From Ursus arctos (lineage: Eukaryota > Chordata > Mammalia > Carnivora > Ursidae): 64,000 nt of DNA. Shown here piece after piece: positions 1-11,842 of this stretch (positions within the stretch are counted from its first letter, which is position 1; each line of letters opens with the position of its first letter). Location: assembly GCF_023065955.2 (NCBI RefSeq), contig NW_026623067.1, forward strand, positions 59,280,444-59,344,443. The letters are read 5' to 3'. Both the position numbers and the translations under genes were made by a program. The notes beneath the pieces are model-generated. The model ran no database searches, had not been told where the DNA came from, and saw only the letters and a list, made by a program, of their open reading frames with translations.

Positions 1-1500
1 GCAAACTAACCCTGACCCAGAAGTAGGGAGGCCCCATCCTCCTTTCCTCCGCTTCCCCTCCCAACTCACTTAAGGGCTTTTTTGTTAATTACACTCCCAC
101 GGAAGAAGATACGCTTTCAAACATTTAAAGCATGGTAGATTTCTTAAAAGTAACGCATGCCATGGTTTAAATATAAGAAATGTATTGAGGAACAGTATTG
201 CGTTTAAGTAATTTTAAGACTTCCTTTTATTCATAAACTCTGGAAAATAAACTCATCCTCCAAGAACTGTAGCGTTCTTTTCAGCTCATCCAGTAAATTT
301 GAAATTTATTTCACTTCTTGGAAATATTCAGCAATCACAATACCAGTCTTTCACAAATTTAATAGTGATCAACAAGATCAATTAATACTTCAAAGAACGC
401 TTGTTGATAGAGACATATTGGACTCAGATTTTTGTAAATCAAATAGGCTTTTCTGCCTCAAGTTTCTCTTAAGAAACAACCTCACATCTATGTTTGATTT
501 GTAATATTTAGCAGAAATCTTAAATGTTACACATCAAACGTTTACCATTTGTAGTGGACCTTAATTAACTAGACCTAATGAGCAGGAAGTTTGAATAGTT
601 GGGTTTTATGCACAGCAAATGTTGAATGAATGGACTCATAAAACTTTTGAATTTATATTTCTAGAGCTGTAGGTAAGTAGGAGTCCCCATGGGAATCCCA
701 AACAATTGTCACTTTGGGAAGACGTTCTTTTTTTTTTTTTTTTTGGTACCAGAGGCTACAGTTGTTGAAGCCTTAGGCCTCAGTGCAAAGCAAGCCAGAG
801 CAACTTGTTCATAATGTTTGAAATGCATGGGAGTGACTGACGTTTAGCTGTAATTTTTATAGGTCGGTACTTGTGCTTGGGAGGCCTGTCTCCCAAATGT
901 CTGGCCACTCTGGTGGGAATCAGACCTACACTCACCCAGCCCATCCAGGCAGCTAAACTCAGCTCTCTTCCTGTTAACTGCGTTCTCTTTTCTCTACTTG
1001 CAACATTATGTGGCCTTGAGTATTTAAGAAAAAAAAAAATCACCATTTACTTACCTTTTTGGCATAGATTCATTAAGTCTTGGTTGTCTGTTTACCCATA
1101 CTCTTGAGGATCCATGAGTCCCTAGTGGGCAAAGACATAAAAAAAGTGAGTCTTTGTCAGATTAATACGTGCTGTAAACCACTACCAATACATTTTGAAA
1201 TATGTTTGAGGCTTTTGTCTTAAAAGTTTTGTAGAGTGTAAAAGGATCATTGTTTTGTTTTTTGTTGTTGTTTATACTTGCTTCAATTATTTTAAGTTAT
1301 AAGCAGAAGGAAACACGGTAAGAGTTTCCGTTGCATTTTTTGTATATGTTAAAAGGGGAGTGGAACCATGTTGAGAAGCTTGCCACAACTGGATTTTGGA
1401 GGTTGCTGACACAAATGACCCAGAGAAGAGCCCTTAGATTGCCCTAGAAAAGTGGACTCTCTAAAGGCTAAAATAAAGGCTAAAGTTTTTGACTACTAAC
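1..1500. other. Unassigned AT-rich non-coding sequence
   Basis: No convincing coding exon, RNA gene or recognised repeat is visible. It contains short homopolymer tracts (T run near 728-744, A run near 1030-1040). The short open frames around 780-1107 overlap on opposite strands and show no protein-like composition. It could be intronic or intergenic. Confidence 0.5.
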
Positions 1501-1507
1501 AAATGGC

Positions 1508-1700
1508 CGGGCACTCTGCTAACTTCTTTGTGGAAATTAACTTGTAGTCATCCTTCGAAGTGCATACTAATGTTATCCCCATTTGACCTGAGAGAGACTG
1601 AGGCACACAGAGAAGCTAAGTAACTCGCCCATGATCACACAGCTAATAATTCCGGCAGTTTGACTCAAGAGCAAACTCCCTTAATCAGGATCCTATACCA
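1508..1700 (-). mobile_element. MIR SINE, reverse orientation
   Basis: The stretch around 1590-1650 reads as the MIR core in reverse: an 'actgaggcacacagagaagc' block, then 'taagtaactcgcccatgatc', then 'acacagctaat'. This is the classic MIR pattern of an old tRNA-derived mammalian SINE. It has no target duplication, as expected for its age. Confidence 0.85.
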
Positions 1701-1947
1701 CCTTTCATGTGCTCCAAATTCTATGCCATAGGGCCATATGATTGGATTTTGCTTTTGAATCCCTAAAACATACCAAATACTGAGTGCCTTCATGGTTAAA
1801 TTATTTCTTAGATCTACTCGTATTTTCCTGGACATGAAGAGAGAAGTTAAACCCTTACTTAGAAAACTTGTAAGATTTCCTCATTTATATTAAACAAAAT
1901 CGTATAAGCTGTTGGTTTTTGAAAGGGGAAAAAAAAGCTTTTCACAT

Positions 1948-2158
1948 TTTTAAAAAAGATTTTATTTATATGATTTAATTTATATTTTATTTATATGAGA
2001 GAGAGAGCACGAGCTGGGGGAGGAGCAGAGGGAAAGGGAGAAGCAGACTCTCCTGCTGATTAGGTAGGGAGCCCCACGCAGGGATCTATCTGAGGACCCC
2101 GGGATCATGACACGAGCTGAAGGCAGACACTAAACCGACTGAGCCATCCAGGTGCCCC
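1948..2158 (-). mobile_element. CAN-SINE (SINEC), full length
   Basis: In reverse it runs from a T-rich tail and AAGATTTTATTTAT start, through the GAGAGAGAG tract, to the CCAGGTGCCCC head. It is flanked by the exact 11-bp duplication gcttttcacat at 1937-1947 and 2159-2169. Confidence 0.93.
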
Positions 2159-2169
2159 GCTTTTCACAT

Positions 2170-3311
2170 CTTTTAAGGGTAATTGCTCTCCGTTGCTCTC
2201 CAAGTTTTTTTCAGGTTCCAGAGCACAATTATAAGTTTTCTTTATATTTATTTAGTGTATGGAAGAAACACGATTCCCCAGAAGAGATTTGTTACCGTCT
2301 TTGACCCTCCATTAGATTTACATGGGTAGAATTAGGATCTATTATACATGTGTTTTAAATTCGTAAAAATCACAGTGAGAAGGTTTTAACGACTGAGGCA
2401 GCCCAGAAACTCCAGATCCAAAACATTAGCCAATTAGTTAACTAGTTAGCTAATAATGTCAGTCATGGCAAAGGAGAAATGAAAAAACAATCTTTCCTCC
2501 TTGCACTAGAAGAAAAGGGACTCCGTATCCTAGTATGCTTTGTTTCTTTCTCTGGTATATAAAATACGTCACAGGAATGCTTTCAGGATTAAATGCAGCA
2601 GTTTGATGGGGATTTGTTAGGCATTACAACTGTCTGTAGATTTCAAATTCCTGAGTGATCCTCTGCACCCCGGGTTGGGGGAAGGTAGAAAGAACCTGAA
2701 GAACAAGAGAAATAACAGGTTTGAGAAGCCCGGTTACACTTGTTTCTTCTGTTGGTTTGGTCTAATATGAAATAGAAGTTTAATCACAGAGTAAGTATTT
2801 GGTAAGTTTAGTTTGGGTTTGTTTAAGAGAAATAACATGGTATTTTTCATATTACTAACGAAAAATTGCATACATACATATTTACGTCTGTGGCAGATAC
2901 TACCAAGTTGCCTAGTCAGTATTCATTCCCCCCTTTTCTCTGACAGACCCAATTTTATTCAGGGTGGCAATGTGCCCAACTAAAACTATTTTCCTCTCGA
3001 GACTCCTCTTGCACCTGGGATATCTCTCTGATCATTTTGGCCAATGGAATGTCAGTAAAAGATCATTAGGTATGGCTTCCAAGAAAGCTTTGTTTTTCTG
3101 ATTAAAAAAAAAAAAGATTCAAATATCCGTTTGCCTTTTGCCATTTGTACCCTTTTCTTCTTTCTGCTTGGAAGGAGGACTTAAGTCTGGGATCAGAGCG
3201 GCCATCCTGAAGCTATGAGCTGACCGTAGGAATGAAATCCATGTGTAACTATACCCAGAGCCAAGAGACAGGAACCCGGGAGAATGATGACATGGAGCTA
3301 CCACACCAATT
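2170..3311. other. Unassigned non-coding sequence
   Basis: No gene seen. The segment 2930-3080 ('tggccaatggaatgtcagta' and flanks) looks like an old dispersed repeat of the type often found in mammalian genomes, but I cannot name the family. There is an A-run at 3103-3115. Confidence 0.4.
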
Positions 3312-3318
3312 GCTTTTC

Positions 3319-3511
3319 ACATTTTTTTAAAAAGATTTTATTTATTTGAGAGAGAGAGAGCAGGGGGAGAGGCAGAGGGAAAGGGAGAAGCAGATTCTCC
3401 TGCTGAGCATGGAACACCCCCCCACCACCACCAACTCAGAGCTCTATCTAAGGACCCTGGGATCATGATCTGAGCTGAAGGCAGACTCTTAACCTACTGA
3501 CTGCCTACCTC
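3319..3511 (-). mobile_element. CAN-SINE, diverged
   Basis: T-rich start, GAGAGAGAG tract, 'gatcatgatctgagctgaag' and 'gcagactcttaacc' are present in order. The terminal head (gagccacccaggcgcccc) is decayed to 'actgactgcctacc'. No clean target duplication. Confidence 0.85.
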
Positions 3512-3786
3512 CAAGTTTTCTCTGTTACTTGCCAACAAATGCAGTCCTAACTAAAAGTCAAGGTTAAACACTATCTCCTTGATGTATGTAAAAATACAAT
3601 AAATAAAAATATTTTTCTGTAGTATATATACTGTACCATATAGATACTATTCATTGATTTTTGCTGCTGTATTAAATAACTGCATTTTGCAGAAATCAGT
3701 GCTCTCTGTGACTTACCTACCTAATAGTTAGTGGGAAAGAAAACCAATTTTTGACTATGAAAAGGATATTGTATCTTTTAATTATT

Positions 3787-3936
3787 TTTTTCATAGATGG
3801 GGCGAGGGGAAGAGAGAATCTGAAGCAGGCAGCATGGAGCCTGATGCAGGGCTCGATCTCACGACCCCAATATCATGACCTGAGCTGAAATCAAGAGTCA
3901 GACACAGAAACGGACTGCGCCACCCAAGTGCCCTAA
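3787..3936 (-). mobile_element. CAN-SINE, old and partly decayed
   Basis: Recognised by 'gagcctgatgcagggctcga', 'catgacctgagctgaaatca' and the head 'gccacccaagtgccct'. The GA-rich tract is reduced. Borders are approximate. Confidence 0.82.
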
Positions 3937-4084
3937 GAGTATCTTATATAGTGCATTTGATTTTAACACATTTCACACATGACCTCAGTAAGTCTCTAAT
4001 ATCACCGTGAGAAAGGATGACACGAGCTGTAGTCATCTAGAAACAAGTTACTGACCAAAGTGATCACCACACCGTATACATAAA

Positions 4085-4640
4085 GAATACACAGGAAAGT
4101 AAAATTATGTTTTCATTTTTAATTAAAAACAAATAGAAAAACCAGAATTTAGAGAGGGGTCCTCAATTTAGAAAAAGTAGTCTGTACTTTACAGAAAGCA
4201 ACCTGGCGATACATATCAAAAGTTCTGAAAATGTGAATATGTTACCATACTACTACTCCTGGAAATCTATCTGAAGGAATCTTTTAGGAAGAGGAAAAAA
4301 GTTATGCTCATGAAGATGTCACTGAAGCAATTATTTTAACTTGTTTTTGTTTTTGTTTTTTTCTTTTCATAATTTTCTGCATCCAACATGGGGCTTGAAC
4401 TCATGACATTGAGATCAAGGGTCACATGTTCCTCCAACTGAGCCAGGCAGGCGCCCCTGAAGCATTTTTTTTTTAAGAAAGCCAAAATGTATAAATACCA
4501 TGAATGTCTAATAATAGGTATTAGTTAAAGAAATGCAAAATGTTTGCCTATCTTATTGCAGGCAATAAGAGGAATTATTTTTAATTGCTAATGGCAACTG
4601 GGACGGCTTATTGAAACAGCTAAACACTATAATAGGCTGG
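4085..4640 (+). mobile_element. Old L1-like fragment interrupted by a SINE
   Basis: 4190-4335 and 4480-4620 carry wording typical of sense L1/L1M 3' regions (interspersed 'tgttaccatactactactcc' and 'gaatgtctaataataggtat'). The SINE at 4340-4457 splits the fragment. The assignment is by impression only and the subfamily is unknown. Confidence 0.45.
4340..4457 (-). mobile_element. Short CAN-SINE variant
   Basis: Short SINE form with 'caacatggggcttgaactca' and head 'gagccaggcaggcgcccc'. Imperfect flanking repeat: tgaagcaatt (about 4322) versus tgaagcattt (about 4457). Confidence 0.85.
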
Positions 4641-5133
4641 CCTGCAAAATCGAACATCCATCTGGTGGCAAAGTACCATAATCTATATTGTCATTATTGC
4701 CGAATTACATTTATTAAACACTTCTATGCCAGGTACCCCAAAATGTGCCACTTTAGCATGCAGATTATTTGGAGCTAAAGACAAGGACCATCAGACTCAA
4801 AAAGAGCTCTTTTTACCACCCCTTTAACTGCCCTAAAGAAATTGAACTAGAGAGCCTGTATCAGGAAAAGAGCTATTACCAAAGATAATTTTTTTTAGTG
4901 TAAGAAAAACTTCTCTTCACGGCATGGCAAACATTTGTTTACCAAATACTGGTTCTTCCCATCTTCCTATGAACTATCTTTCTCCCCTATGAAATCCCAA
5001 TCCTTACCTTCTTCTCTTTAGCTCAAGATGGCATATGATTGCCTGATTGGTGGAGAGCCTCTCAGGTCATGGTGGGGCTCCTGGAAGCTTGTAATTAAGT
5101 TTTTCTCCTGTTAATCTGTCTTATGTCAATTTA

Positions 5134-5246
5134 TTATTTTTTTAAATTTTTAAATTTTTGTTAGTAATCTCTACCCCCAACATGGGGCTCGAACTCATGA
5201 CCCCAAGATCAATAGTCTCATGCTCCACTGACTGAGCCAGGAGCCC
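5134..5246 (-). mobile_element. Short CAN-SINE with 18-bp target duplication
   Basis: Short variant ('aatctctacccccaacatgg', 'gactgagccaggagccc'). It is bounded by an exact 18-bp repeat ctgtcttatgtcaattta at 5116-5133 and 5247-5264, one of the cleanest SINE insertions in the window. Confidence 0.95.
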
Positions 5247-5334
5247 CTGTCTTATGTCAATTTAATTACTGGACTAACAAAAAACTTAGAAGGGAAGAAA
5301 GGAAAAGTTTTCCTCCCCTGAAGTACTGAACATT

Positions 5335-5475
5335 TTACCTTAGTTGTCTTGCTTAATTCTCATACTATTTGAGGTAGACGCTATATCTTCATTTCAAAGA
5401 TGAGGACACAAGTTTAAAGAGGTATGGAAATTGACCCAAGGTGTAGAGCAGGAATTTGACCATTGCTCTGAATTA
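5335..5475 (-). mobile_element. MIR SINE, reverse, diverged
   Basis: 'tcatttcaaagatgaggaca', 'aagtttaaagagg' and 'aaattgacccaaggtg' follow the reverse MIR core order. There is no target duplication. Confidence 0.7.
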
Positions 5476-5549
5476 CTCTAGACTTAGACATTAGAGTATA
5501 GACTTAACCATACCTCTTCTCAATTAGTATACATCCAGCTTCTAGAAAA

Positions 5550-6450
5550 TATTTGTATTAACATCCTCTCACCAAATATTTATACATTTATTAACTCAGC
5601 ACATGTCTTTTAAAATGTCTATTACATCAGGCACTGTGCTAGATGGACTCTGCGATGTGGTAATGTGATGAAGGGAACAGACAAAGCCAACAAGAAATGT
5701 GACTATGGCGTGTAAAACAATGGCTACTGGCACAACTGAGAAGACAACCAAGGCTTTTAGCAGAGTGTAGAGTACCAAGAAATGAGGCTAGACAAACAGG
5801 CAGGACCAGTTATTCTTTTAAAAAGTCCTCGTCAGCCATGATAAAGAGTATGGACTCAATCCCAAAGGCAATGAGAGAGCCACTTTAAGGGGGTTAAATT
5901 TCAGAGTGACATGACTACACTTGCGTTAGCAAATTTTCTCAGACTGCAATGTGGAAAATGAATTGAAGAAAATAAGGCAAGGAGCCAGTTGTGGAAGTGA
6001 TACAGACTGATGACAGTCTGGTCTAGAGGTCACAGTGAGGATGAAGAAGGTAAATGAATCCTAACACTCAAAGGTAGGAAGTAGAGTCAACAGGACTTGG
6101 AAAATGTGCAATGTACTAGAGAAGACAAGACCACCGGCTTTTGGCTTGAAGCATTGAGTGGATAGTGGTGCCACTCACTAAATTAGGAATCACTGGAGAA
6201 TTAGGATTTGGGAGGTAAAATCATGAATTCCATTTTGACTACATTGAGTATTATGTGCCAGACATCCAAAGATCTCTATGAAATAGATGTTTAGGGACTG
6301 GAGTTCGGATGACATATCTAGACTGCAGGTACAGATGGGAAGTCATCAGCACAGGAATGGTCACGAAGCCATAGGTTGAGTGAGCTTGCTGAGGAAGAGT
6401 GGGAGAAAAAAGCATATGTCCCTTCGAAATCAAATAGGATTTAGAGTTTG
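5550..6450. other. Ancient LINE-like sequence (CR1/L3 or similar), no gene
   Basis: Phrases such as 'caggcactgtgctagatgga' and 'aagtcatcagcacaggaatg' resemble old mammalian dispersed LINE sequence. No intact open frame runs through it. Family assignment is a guess from wording. Confidence 0.4.
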
Positions 6451-6554
6451 AAGATCTAAATCTTCGTAAGAAGATCCTGCATAGGAAGCAGAGATGTGAC
6501 CAGAGAGGAAAGCGAGATTGTAGTCATAGAGGCCAAAAGAGAGGGGGAGATAAG

Positions 6555-7120
6555 TCTTCAGTGGAGTTAAATACTCCCTTCGGAATTTACCCAAAGGAAC
6601 TAATTAAGGATGAGCACAAAGACTTGCCTATAGACTATTTCAATATTGTTTGTAATAGGAAAATACTGGTGGTGGGGAAAGGGCTAGAAAGTCCACCAAG
6701 AAGTTGCTACATAAATGATGGTACATCCAATGTACCAACAATAGAATGTTGTGTCATTTTAAAATTTTATTTCTGAACAATATTTAATTACATCAGCAAA
6801 TATTAAGTAGAAAAGACATCTGTTTAAAAAGTGTGATCCCACTTTTGCTTTTAGAATTATGCTTAATCATACAAATATATTCAGAGAATAGACCATAAGG
6901 ATTATATTAAAAGATTAATAGCAAAAGTTGGAAAATGGATTAGAAAGAGGCAAAAAAGGGTAATGAGATTACTGGATAGATTAGTTATATTTTGTTTGTG
7001 GTATTTTCCCCATTTTGCATGATGAACATAGAGTCCTTTTATAATAAAAAAATTTATGGGTTTTTGGTTAAGAAATTTATAGCACAAAACCCATACTGTG
7101 CAGTGATTAGGTATTATCTT
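6555..7120 (+). mobile_element. Old L1-like 3' fragment, sense
   Basis: Reads like the 3' end of L1 ORF2 and its UTR: 'aatttacccaaaggaactaa', 'tttcaatattgtttgtaata', 'aaatgatggtacatccaatg'. It is heavily diverged and non-coding. Confidence 0.55.
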
Positions 7121-7138
7121 TACAGGGGGTGTGCTGGG

Positions 7139-7255
7139 GGTGGCGCCTGGCTGTCTTAGTTGGAAGAGCATGTGACTCTTGATCTCGAGGTCATGAATTC
7201 GAGCACCATGTTTGGTGTAGGGATTATTTAAATAAATTAAAAAAAATTTTTTTAA
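7139..7255 (+). mobile_element. Short CAN-SINE variant, sense
   Basis: Head 'gggtggcgcctggctgtctt', then 'gtgactcttgatctcgaggt' and 'agggattatttaaataaatt', ending in an A-rich tail. This is the short tRNA-like form. Confidence 0.85.
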
Positions 7256-7263
7256 GTACTATG

Positions 7264-7657
7264 TTTATGGAAACTAGATAGCAATGTGGAAAACTACTGA
7301 TGAAGAATAATTGGAAGGCAGACAGGCAGGGACAAGGGGCCCCTGGCCTAAGGATAACTCCTTACACCGCTCAGGAAGGAGTACCCTTTCCCATATGATA
7401 GGTGACAAAAATCTGATTGGATGACAGGTGCAGGGAGGGTTAATCAGATTAAAACAGTCCACTAATAAGCCCATAAAAACCCCTAGACTTAGAAATTCAT
7501 GTGACAACTCCTTCTGGTCCCCTCCCTCCCTGGGAGCTTTGTACTATCGCTTTGCTATCGCTCAATAAACCTTGCTTTGCTGCCCACCGCTCTGGTTTGC
7601 CTCTGCATTGGCATGACCAAGAACCGTGGGCACTGACAGAGAAAAAAATCCTGCAAC
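7264..7657 (+). mobile_element. Solo LTR of an endogenous retrovirus (class I-like)
   Basis: A TATA-like CATAAAAACC (about 7472) is followed by a polyadenylation signal AATAAA at 7564-7569 and a pyrimidine-rich tail, the order seen in U3-R-U5. The 6-bp repeat actatg flanks it (7258-7263 and 7658-7663). That would leave a 5' end of TT instead of the usual TG, so the edges are tentative. No internal retroviral sequence adjoins it. Confidence 0.6.
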
Positions 7658-7881
7658 ACTATGAGTGCTAGAACATTAAGTTACAGCAAGTTATATCACT
7701 TTCATAGAAAGAACCAGGATAAGGACCAGTAGAACTATCAAAGATAAAACTGCACACTGGTTAAAGAGGGTAAAGACAGATTTTATACAGGAACTAATGT
7801 AGGAGGGGAAAGGCAGGAAGGGAAAGAGCTGAGCTCCCTTCTGATATGCACAGAGGTGACTGGACATTTTAAAAAGAGAAT

Positions 7882-8913
7882 TGTAAGCAGAAAGAGTTAG
7901 TGGTCCCTGGAAAAAGGAAAAAAAAAAAAAAAAAAAAGACCAGACATAGATTTTGTGACATAGGACCAATCATTTTAGGCCTCCAGCTGCTTTCCGTACA
8001 CCTTACCCGCCCTGCTTGCCCTAGAACATTACTTTGCAGAACTTTCTAGGAGGTATCAGAATTACAAAGAAATGCGAAAACGTCAGTAGTTAGGGTTTTA
8101 AGGGAACAAAGAGAATGCAAAAATTAGCAGTCTCTACAAGACCAGGAAATAGCCTAACCACATCAGATAGAGTAAATCTATGGTAAAACTCCCAGTGCTG
8201 TTTCAAAAGTAAGCAGGGCCCTGCATTCCCTACTGTAGATAAGGAGCCCAAGACCCCATCCAGTTTATACCAGCTCTCAGAGCATGCCCAAAGCCCCTTC
8301 CCACTGTCCGAGGGTTAACTTCTGCTTTACCTTAATGTTAAAGTCTCCGCCCCAGGAGGAGTACAACCCTCATTAACATAACAAAGGGGTTGCCTATCGG
8401 CATGTTTTCTTCTTTTTTTTTAATGAATGCTGATAATAGTCATTCTTATTTATTTTTATTTTTTAAGTACTTTTTTTTTTTAAGGAGTTTATTTATTTGA
8501 GAGAGAGTGAGAGAGAGGTAAGGGACAGAGGGAGAAGCAGACTCCCTGCTGAGCAGGAAGCCTGATGTGGGGCTTGATCCGGGGACTGGGGACCGCAGGA
8601 TTGACCTGAGCGGAAGGCAGACACTTAACCAACTGAAGCCTGAGCCACCCAGGTGCCCCAAGGCATGTTTTCTAAGTATGCCTGAACAACCTTATGCCCA
8701 CCTTTCCATGCAATGACAAATCTCCCCTTTCTGAATATTCATCCTAAACACTAAATAAAAGAAACCCACCCATCCCTGCTTAGGGAGTCATGACTTCGGA
8801 AGTTATTCCCCAAGATCGTATTTGCTGCAAATAAAGTTTCCTTTGGGTGATAAGTCCTCCTGGTGGAGTTTCTATAACTCATCAAGGAGCCGACTCACCA
8901 TAGTTTGGTTACA
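7882..8913 (+). mobile_element. Solo LTR (family A) split by a SINE
   Basis: Starts TGTAAGCAG and ends TTGGTTACA. It carries AATAAA at 8830-8835 and is flanked by a 4-bp repeat gaat (7878-7881 and 8914-8917), as for gamma-type integrations. About 770 bp remain after subtracting the SINE at 8411-8661. Its first 330 bases match the LTR at 31435, and its last 300 match the segment at 59640-60020. An A-run at 7918-7937 interrupts it. Confidence 0.7.
8411..8661 (-). mobile_element. CAN-SINE inserted in the LTR
   Basis: Full-length reverse SINE with a long T-rich end. The exact 12-bp duplication ggcatgttttct lies at 8399-8410 and 8662-8673. It interrupts the LTR at 7882-8913, so it is younger than that LTR. 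Confidence 0.92.
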
Positions 8914-9207
8914 GAATGAGGGAGCAGGGAGGAGGACTCAGAGTGTTTTGATCAGAACTGGAGAAGTGAAAAGTTACAAGAAGTGGGCAGGAGTGTTGTT
9001 TAACATCAATGTGATTCAGCCATCTATGTCTGCTAACTGGAATTTATCCAAGTTAGGCTTCTACTTCCCACAGACTGGGAGACAGAGGATTAACTGGATT
9101 ATTACATTTCAAAGAAATGGTTTTCAGGTCTTTGAAAAAGACACTCCTGGGTTACAGGACATACATAAACATCTCAAAGGGACAGAGGAAGGATTTACAA
9201 CTGGAAG

Positions 9208-9341
9208 CTTTTTTATTTTTATTTTTTATTTTTTAAAGTTTATTTAATTTGTTTTAGTAATCTGTACATGCGACGTGGGCCTCAAACTCATGACCCCATG
9301 ATTAAGAGTCGCACCCTCTTCTGACTGAGCCAGCCAGGTGC
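9208..9341 (-). mobile_element. Short CAN-SINE variant
   Basis: 'gtaatctgtacatgcgacgt', 'caaactcatgaccccatgat' and head 'gagccagccaggtgc'. Imperfect flanking repeat ctggaagctttt / ctggaagttttg. Confidence 0.85.
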
Positions 9342-10975
9342 CTGGAAGTTTTGTTTTTTTTTTAAATAAATGCTCTAAGACAGGGAGGTCAAGGGTCTTT
9401 GGTCAGGTATTGGCTGGAACGGTGATTCTCTTGGCATCCCTAAGCTTTTCCAAACAGGAACTTAAGCAGGGCCAGATCATCCCAGGGCCTTGGGCTGCTA
9501 GAAGCTATGCTAGTTTGGTCAATTCTAGTGCAAGGGTCTGGATGGAGTCATTTCTGCCCAGAATTTTTGCAGTTCTCAGGGCCAACGTGTTCAAAATCAA
9601 GAAGTGGGGACAGATCCAGAAGAGGCTGAGAAGGTTCTCTTCCTGCACAACTGGGTAAAGTCCTCTGCCCCACTGGTCTCATAAGAAATGAGTTCCTGTA
9701 CTTTAATTCTTGCCCCCTGCGCTAGCAAAATCAATGTATGGATAAAGAGAGTTTCTGGAAATGCACGCCATATTGTCATTGTTCCATGGGCTCCACACAC
9801 AGCTGGGCCCTGCACAAGGCCACACACCAGAGAGGGCACAAGAAAAAGCTGAAATCCTGCTGTGGCTCTGTGTGTCAAGCCAAGCCCCCTAATTTTAGGC
9901 TTCCTCAGCCAAAAGAGGGGTGCTTTTCTAATTTGTCTATCCTGAAGGAGTACCTTTTTTGAACAAAACGAAATGTCTTTCTACACTGAGGTGATCCCAA
10001 CTGTATTAGGTGAAAAATCATGAACACTGGAAAGCGGATTCAAGATAATTCGGGATCCTCCTTTATGGGGCCCCATACGAAGGCATAACTCATTTTAAAT
10101 GAAAATAAATTTCCAGCACATCATTTTGGGTTTTGGTGGCACACTTCACACTCCAAGAACATTGTTATGCAAACACTCTACTAACTAAAATGTACATGGT
10201 ACCTACAGTTGTGTTTACTAAAGATACCAGCATTATAATCTTGCCCCCACCCCCATTCACCTTTCTACCCACCTGTTCAACACCCCCACCATCAGCTTCA
10301 TTTACTGATTCAGAAAAATATTGCAAAGTAGAAGGTGGCAACATTACTGACTGGCTTTCTTTACGTCAGCTATCCGTGCAAGGGACTCGATTAATGACTA
10401 AATTCTGTCCTGCAGATAATGCTGGAACATAAAATGCTCTCCAAGTAAAGATTTACATAGGGAAGCCACAGATACTGTAATTAAGAAAAACATAAAGCAA
10501 AAACTCCCTTACTCCAACTTCAAAACCCAAAACCAAACAAACAAAAAACTATGAAACTCTGAATACTCCAGCTCAACTAGGAGAAAAAACAAACAAACAA
10601 GCACAACACTTGAATTCCTTTACAATGGAAAGGAGCAAAAATGGATGGAACTTTTGACCCAAACAAAGACACATCCGACAGGGAAAGGCATGTCCTGCCA
10701 AGGCTTAGAAGAGGGACAGTCTTCTGCTTCCCCCACATCAAGGCTGAAACAATACACAATGTCTCTCAATTTTTCTGCCTGGCCTTGGTTTGAAAATGCT
10801 GCAGTGGAGCTGATTTGAGCTGGGTGGGGGATGGGGTGCACCAGGCCTTCAAGTGTCCTGCAGGTCCTTCTTGCTTTCCCTTTTGCAATGCTTCTCCAAA
10901 TTCTGTGTGAAAAATGCAGAGTCCTGAGTCTCTTTCCTAAAGATTTCAATCCAGGAGATCTAGAATGGGACCAAC
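9342..10975. other. Unassigned, largely non-repetitive sequence
   Basis: No recognised SINE, LINE or LTR and no coding exon that I can defend. Open frames of up to 121 codons on both strands overlap one another and lack recognisable domains. This is one of the longer repeat-poor stretches in the first third of the window. Confidence 0.4.
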
Positions 10976-10989
10976 GAATCCACATTTTA

Positions 10990-11415
10990 TTTTTAATTTT
11001 AATTTTTTTTTTAAAGATTTTATTTATTTATTCGACAGAGATAGAGACAGCCAGCGAGAGAGGGAACACAAGCAGGGGGAGTGGGAGAGGAAGAAGCAGG
11101 CTCCTAGCGGAGGAGCCTGATGTGCGGCTCGATCCCAGAACGCCGGGATCACGCCCCGAGCCTAAGGCAGACGCTTCACCGCTGTGCCACCCAGGCGCCC
11201 CTAATTTTAATTTTTTTTTAAGATTTATTTATTTATTTGAGAGAGAGAGAAAGCACAAGTAGGGGGAGGGACAGACAGAGAGGGAGACATCTCAAGCAGA
11301 CTCCGTGCTGAGTGCAGAACCCGATGCAGGGCTCGATCTCATGACCCTGACATCATGACCTGAGCCGAAATGAAGAGTCAGATGCTTAACTGACTGAGCC
11401 ACCCAGGGGCCCCAA
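10990..11415 (-). mobile_element. CAN-SINE carrying a second SINE in its tail
   Basis: Outer element flanked by the exact 14-bp repeat gaatccacatttta (10976-10989 and 11416-11429). Its own body is 11215-11415. A second SINE (11010-11201) sits in its T-rich tail. Confidence 0.9.
11010..11201 (-). mobile_element. Young CAN-SINE nested in another SINE
   Basis: Young bear-type variant ('gacagccagcgagagaggga', head 'gctgtgccacccaggcgccc'). Both flanks are taattttaatttttt tracts, the duplicated tail of the host SINE. Confidence 0.9.
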
Positions 11416-11644
11416 GAATCCACATTTTAAATAAGTGCCATAGCTATGATCTTTATCAAAGCTCTTTATAGATGGTGAGATTAATTAACACAATAGAGAA
11501 ACTGAGATGAGACAAAGAGTGTCATATATGCATGGCAAAGTAAAGGGATTTAAACTTCTGGTTTTTTCTTTTGTATTAAGGTCCAACATTTACAGTAAAG
11601 TGCATACGGTCTCTAATATTAAGCATAGAGTTCAGTGAATTCTT

Positions 11645-11842
11645 TTTTTTTTTTAAGATTTTATTTATTTATTCGTCAGAGAGAGAGAGACAGCCAGCGA
11701 GAGAGGGAGCACAAGCAGGGGGAGTGGGAGAGGAAGAAGCAGGCTCCCAGTGGAGCCCGATGTGGGGCTCGATCCCAGGACTCTGGGATCACGCCCTGAG
11801 CCGAAGGCAGACGCTTAACGACTGAGCCACCCAGATGCCCCC
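11645..11842 (-). mobile_element. Young CAN-SINE with 15-bp target duplication
   Basis: Full-length young variant. Exact repeat gttcagtgaattctt at 11630-11644 and 11843-11857. It lies inside the old antisense L1. Confidence 0.95.

Noticed and set aside
1937..3322. gcttttcacat seen at 1937, 2159 and again beside a SINE at about 3312
   Set aside because: The first two are a target duplication. The third has no matching partner and its upstream flank is unrelated, so it is probably chance.
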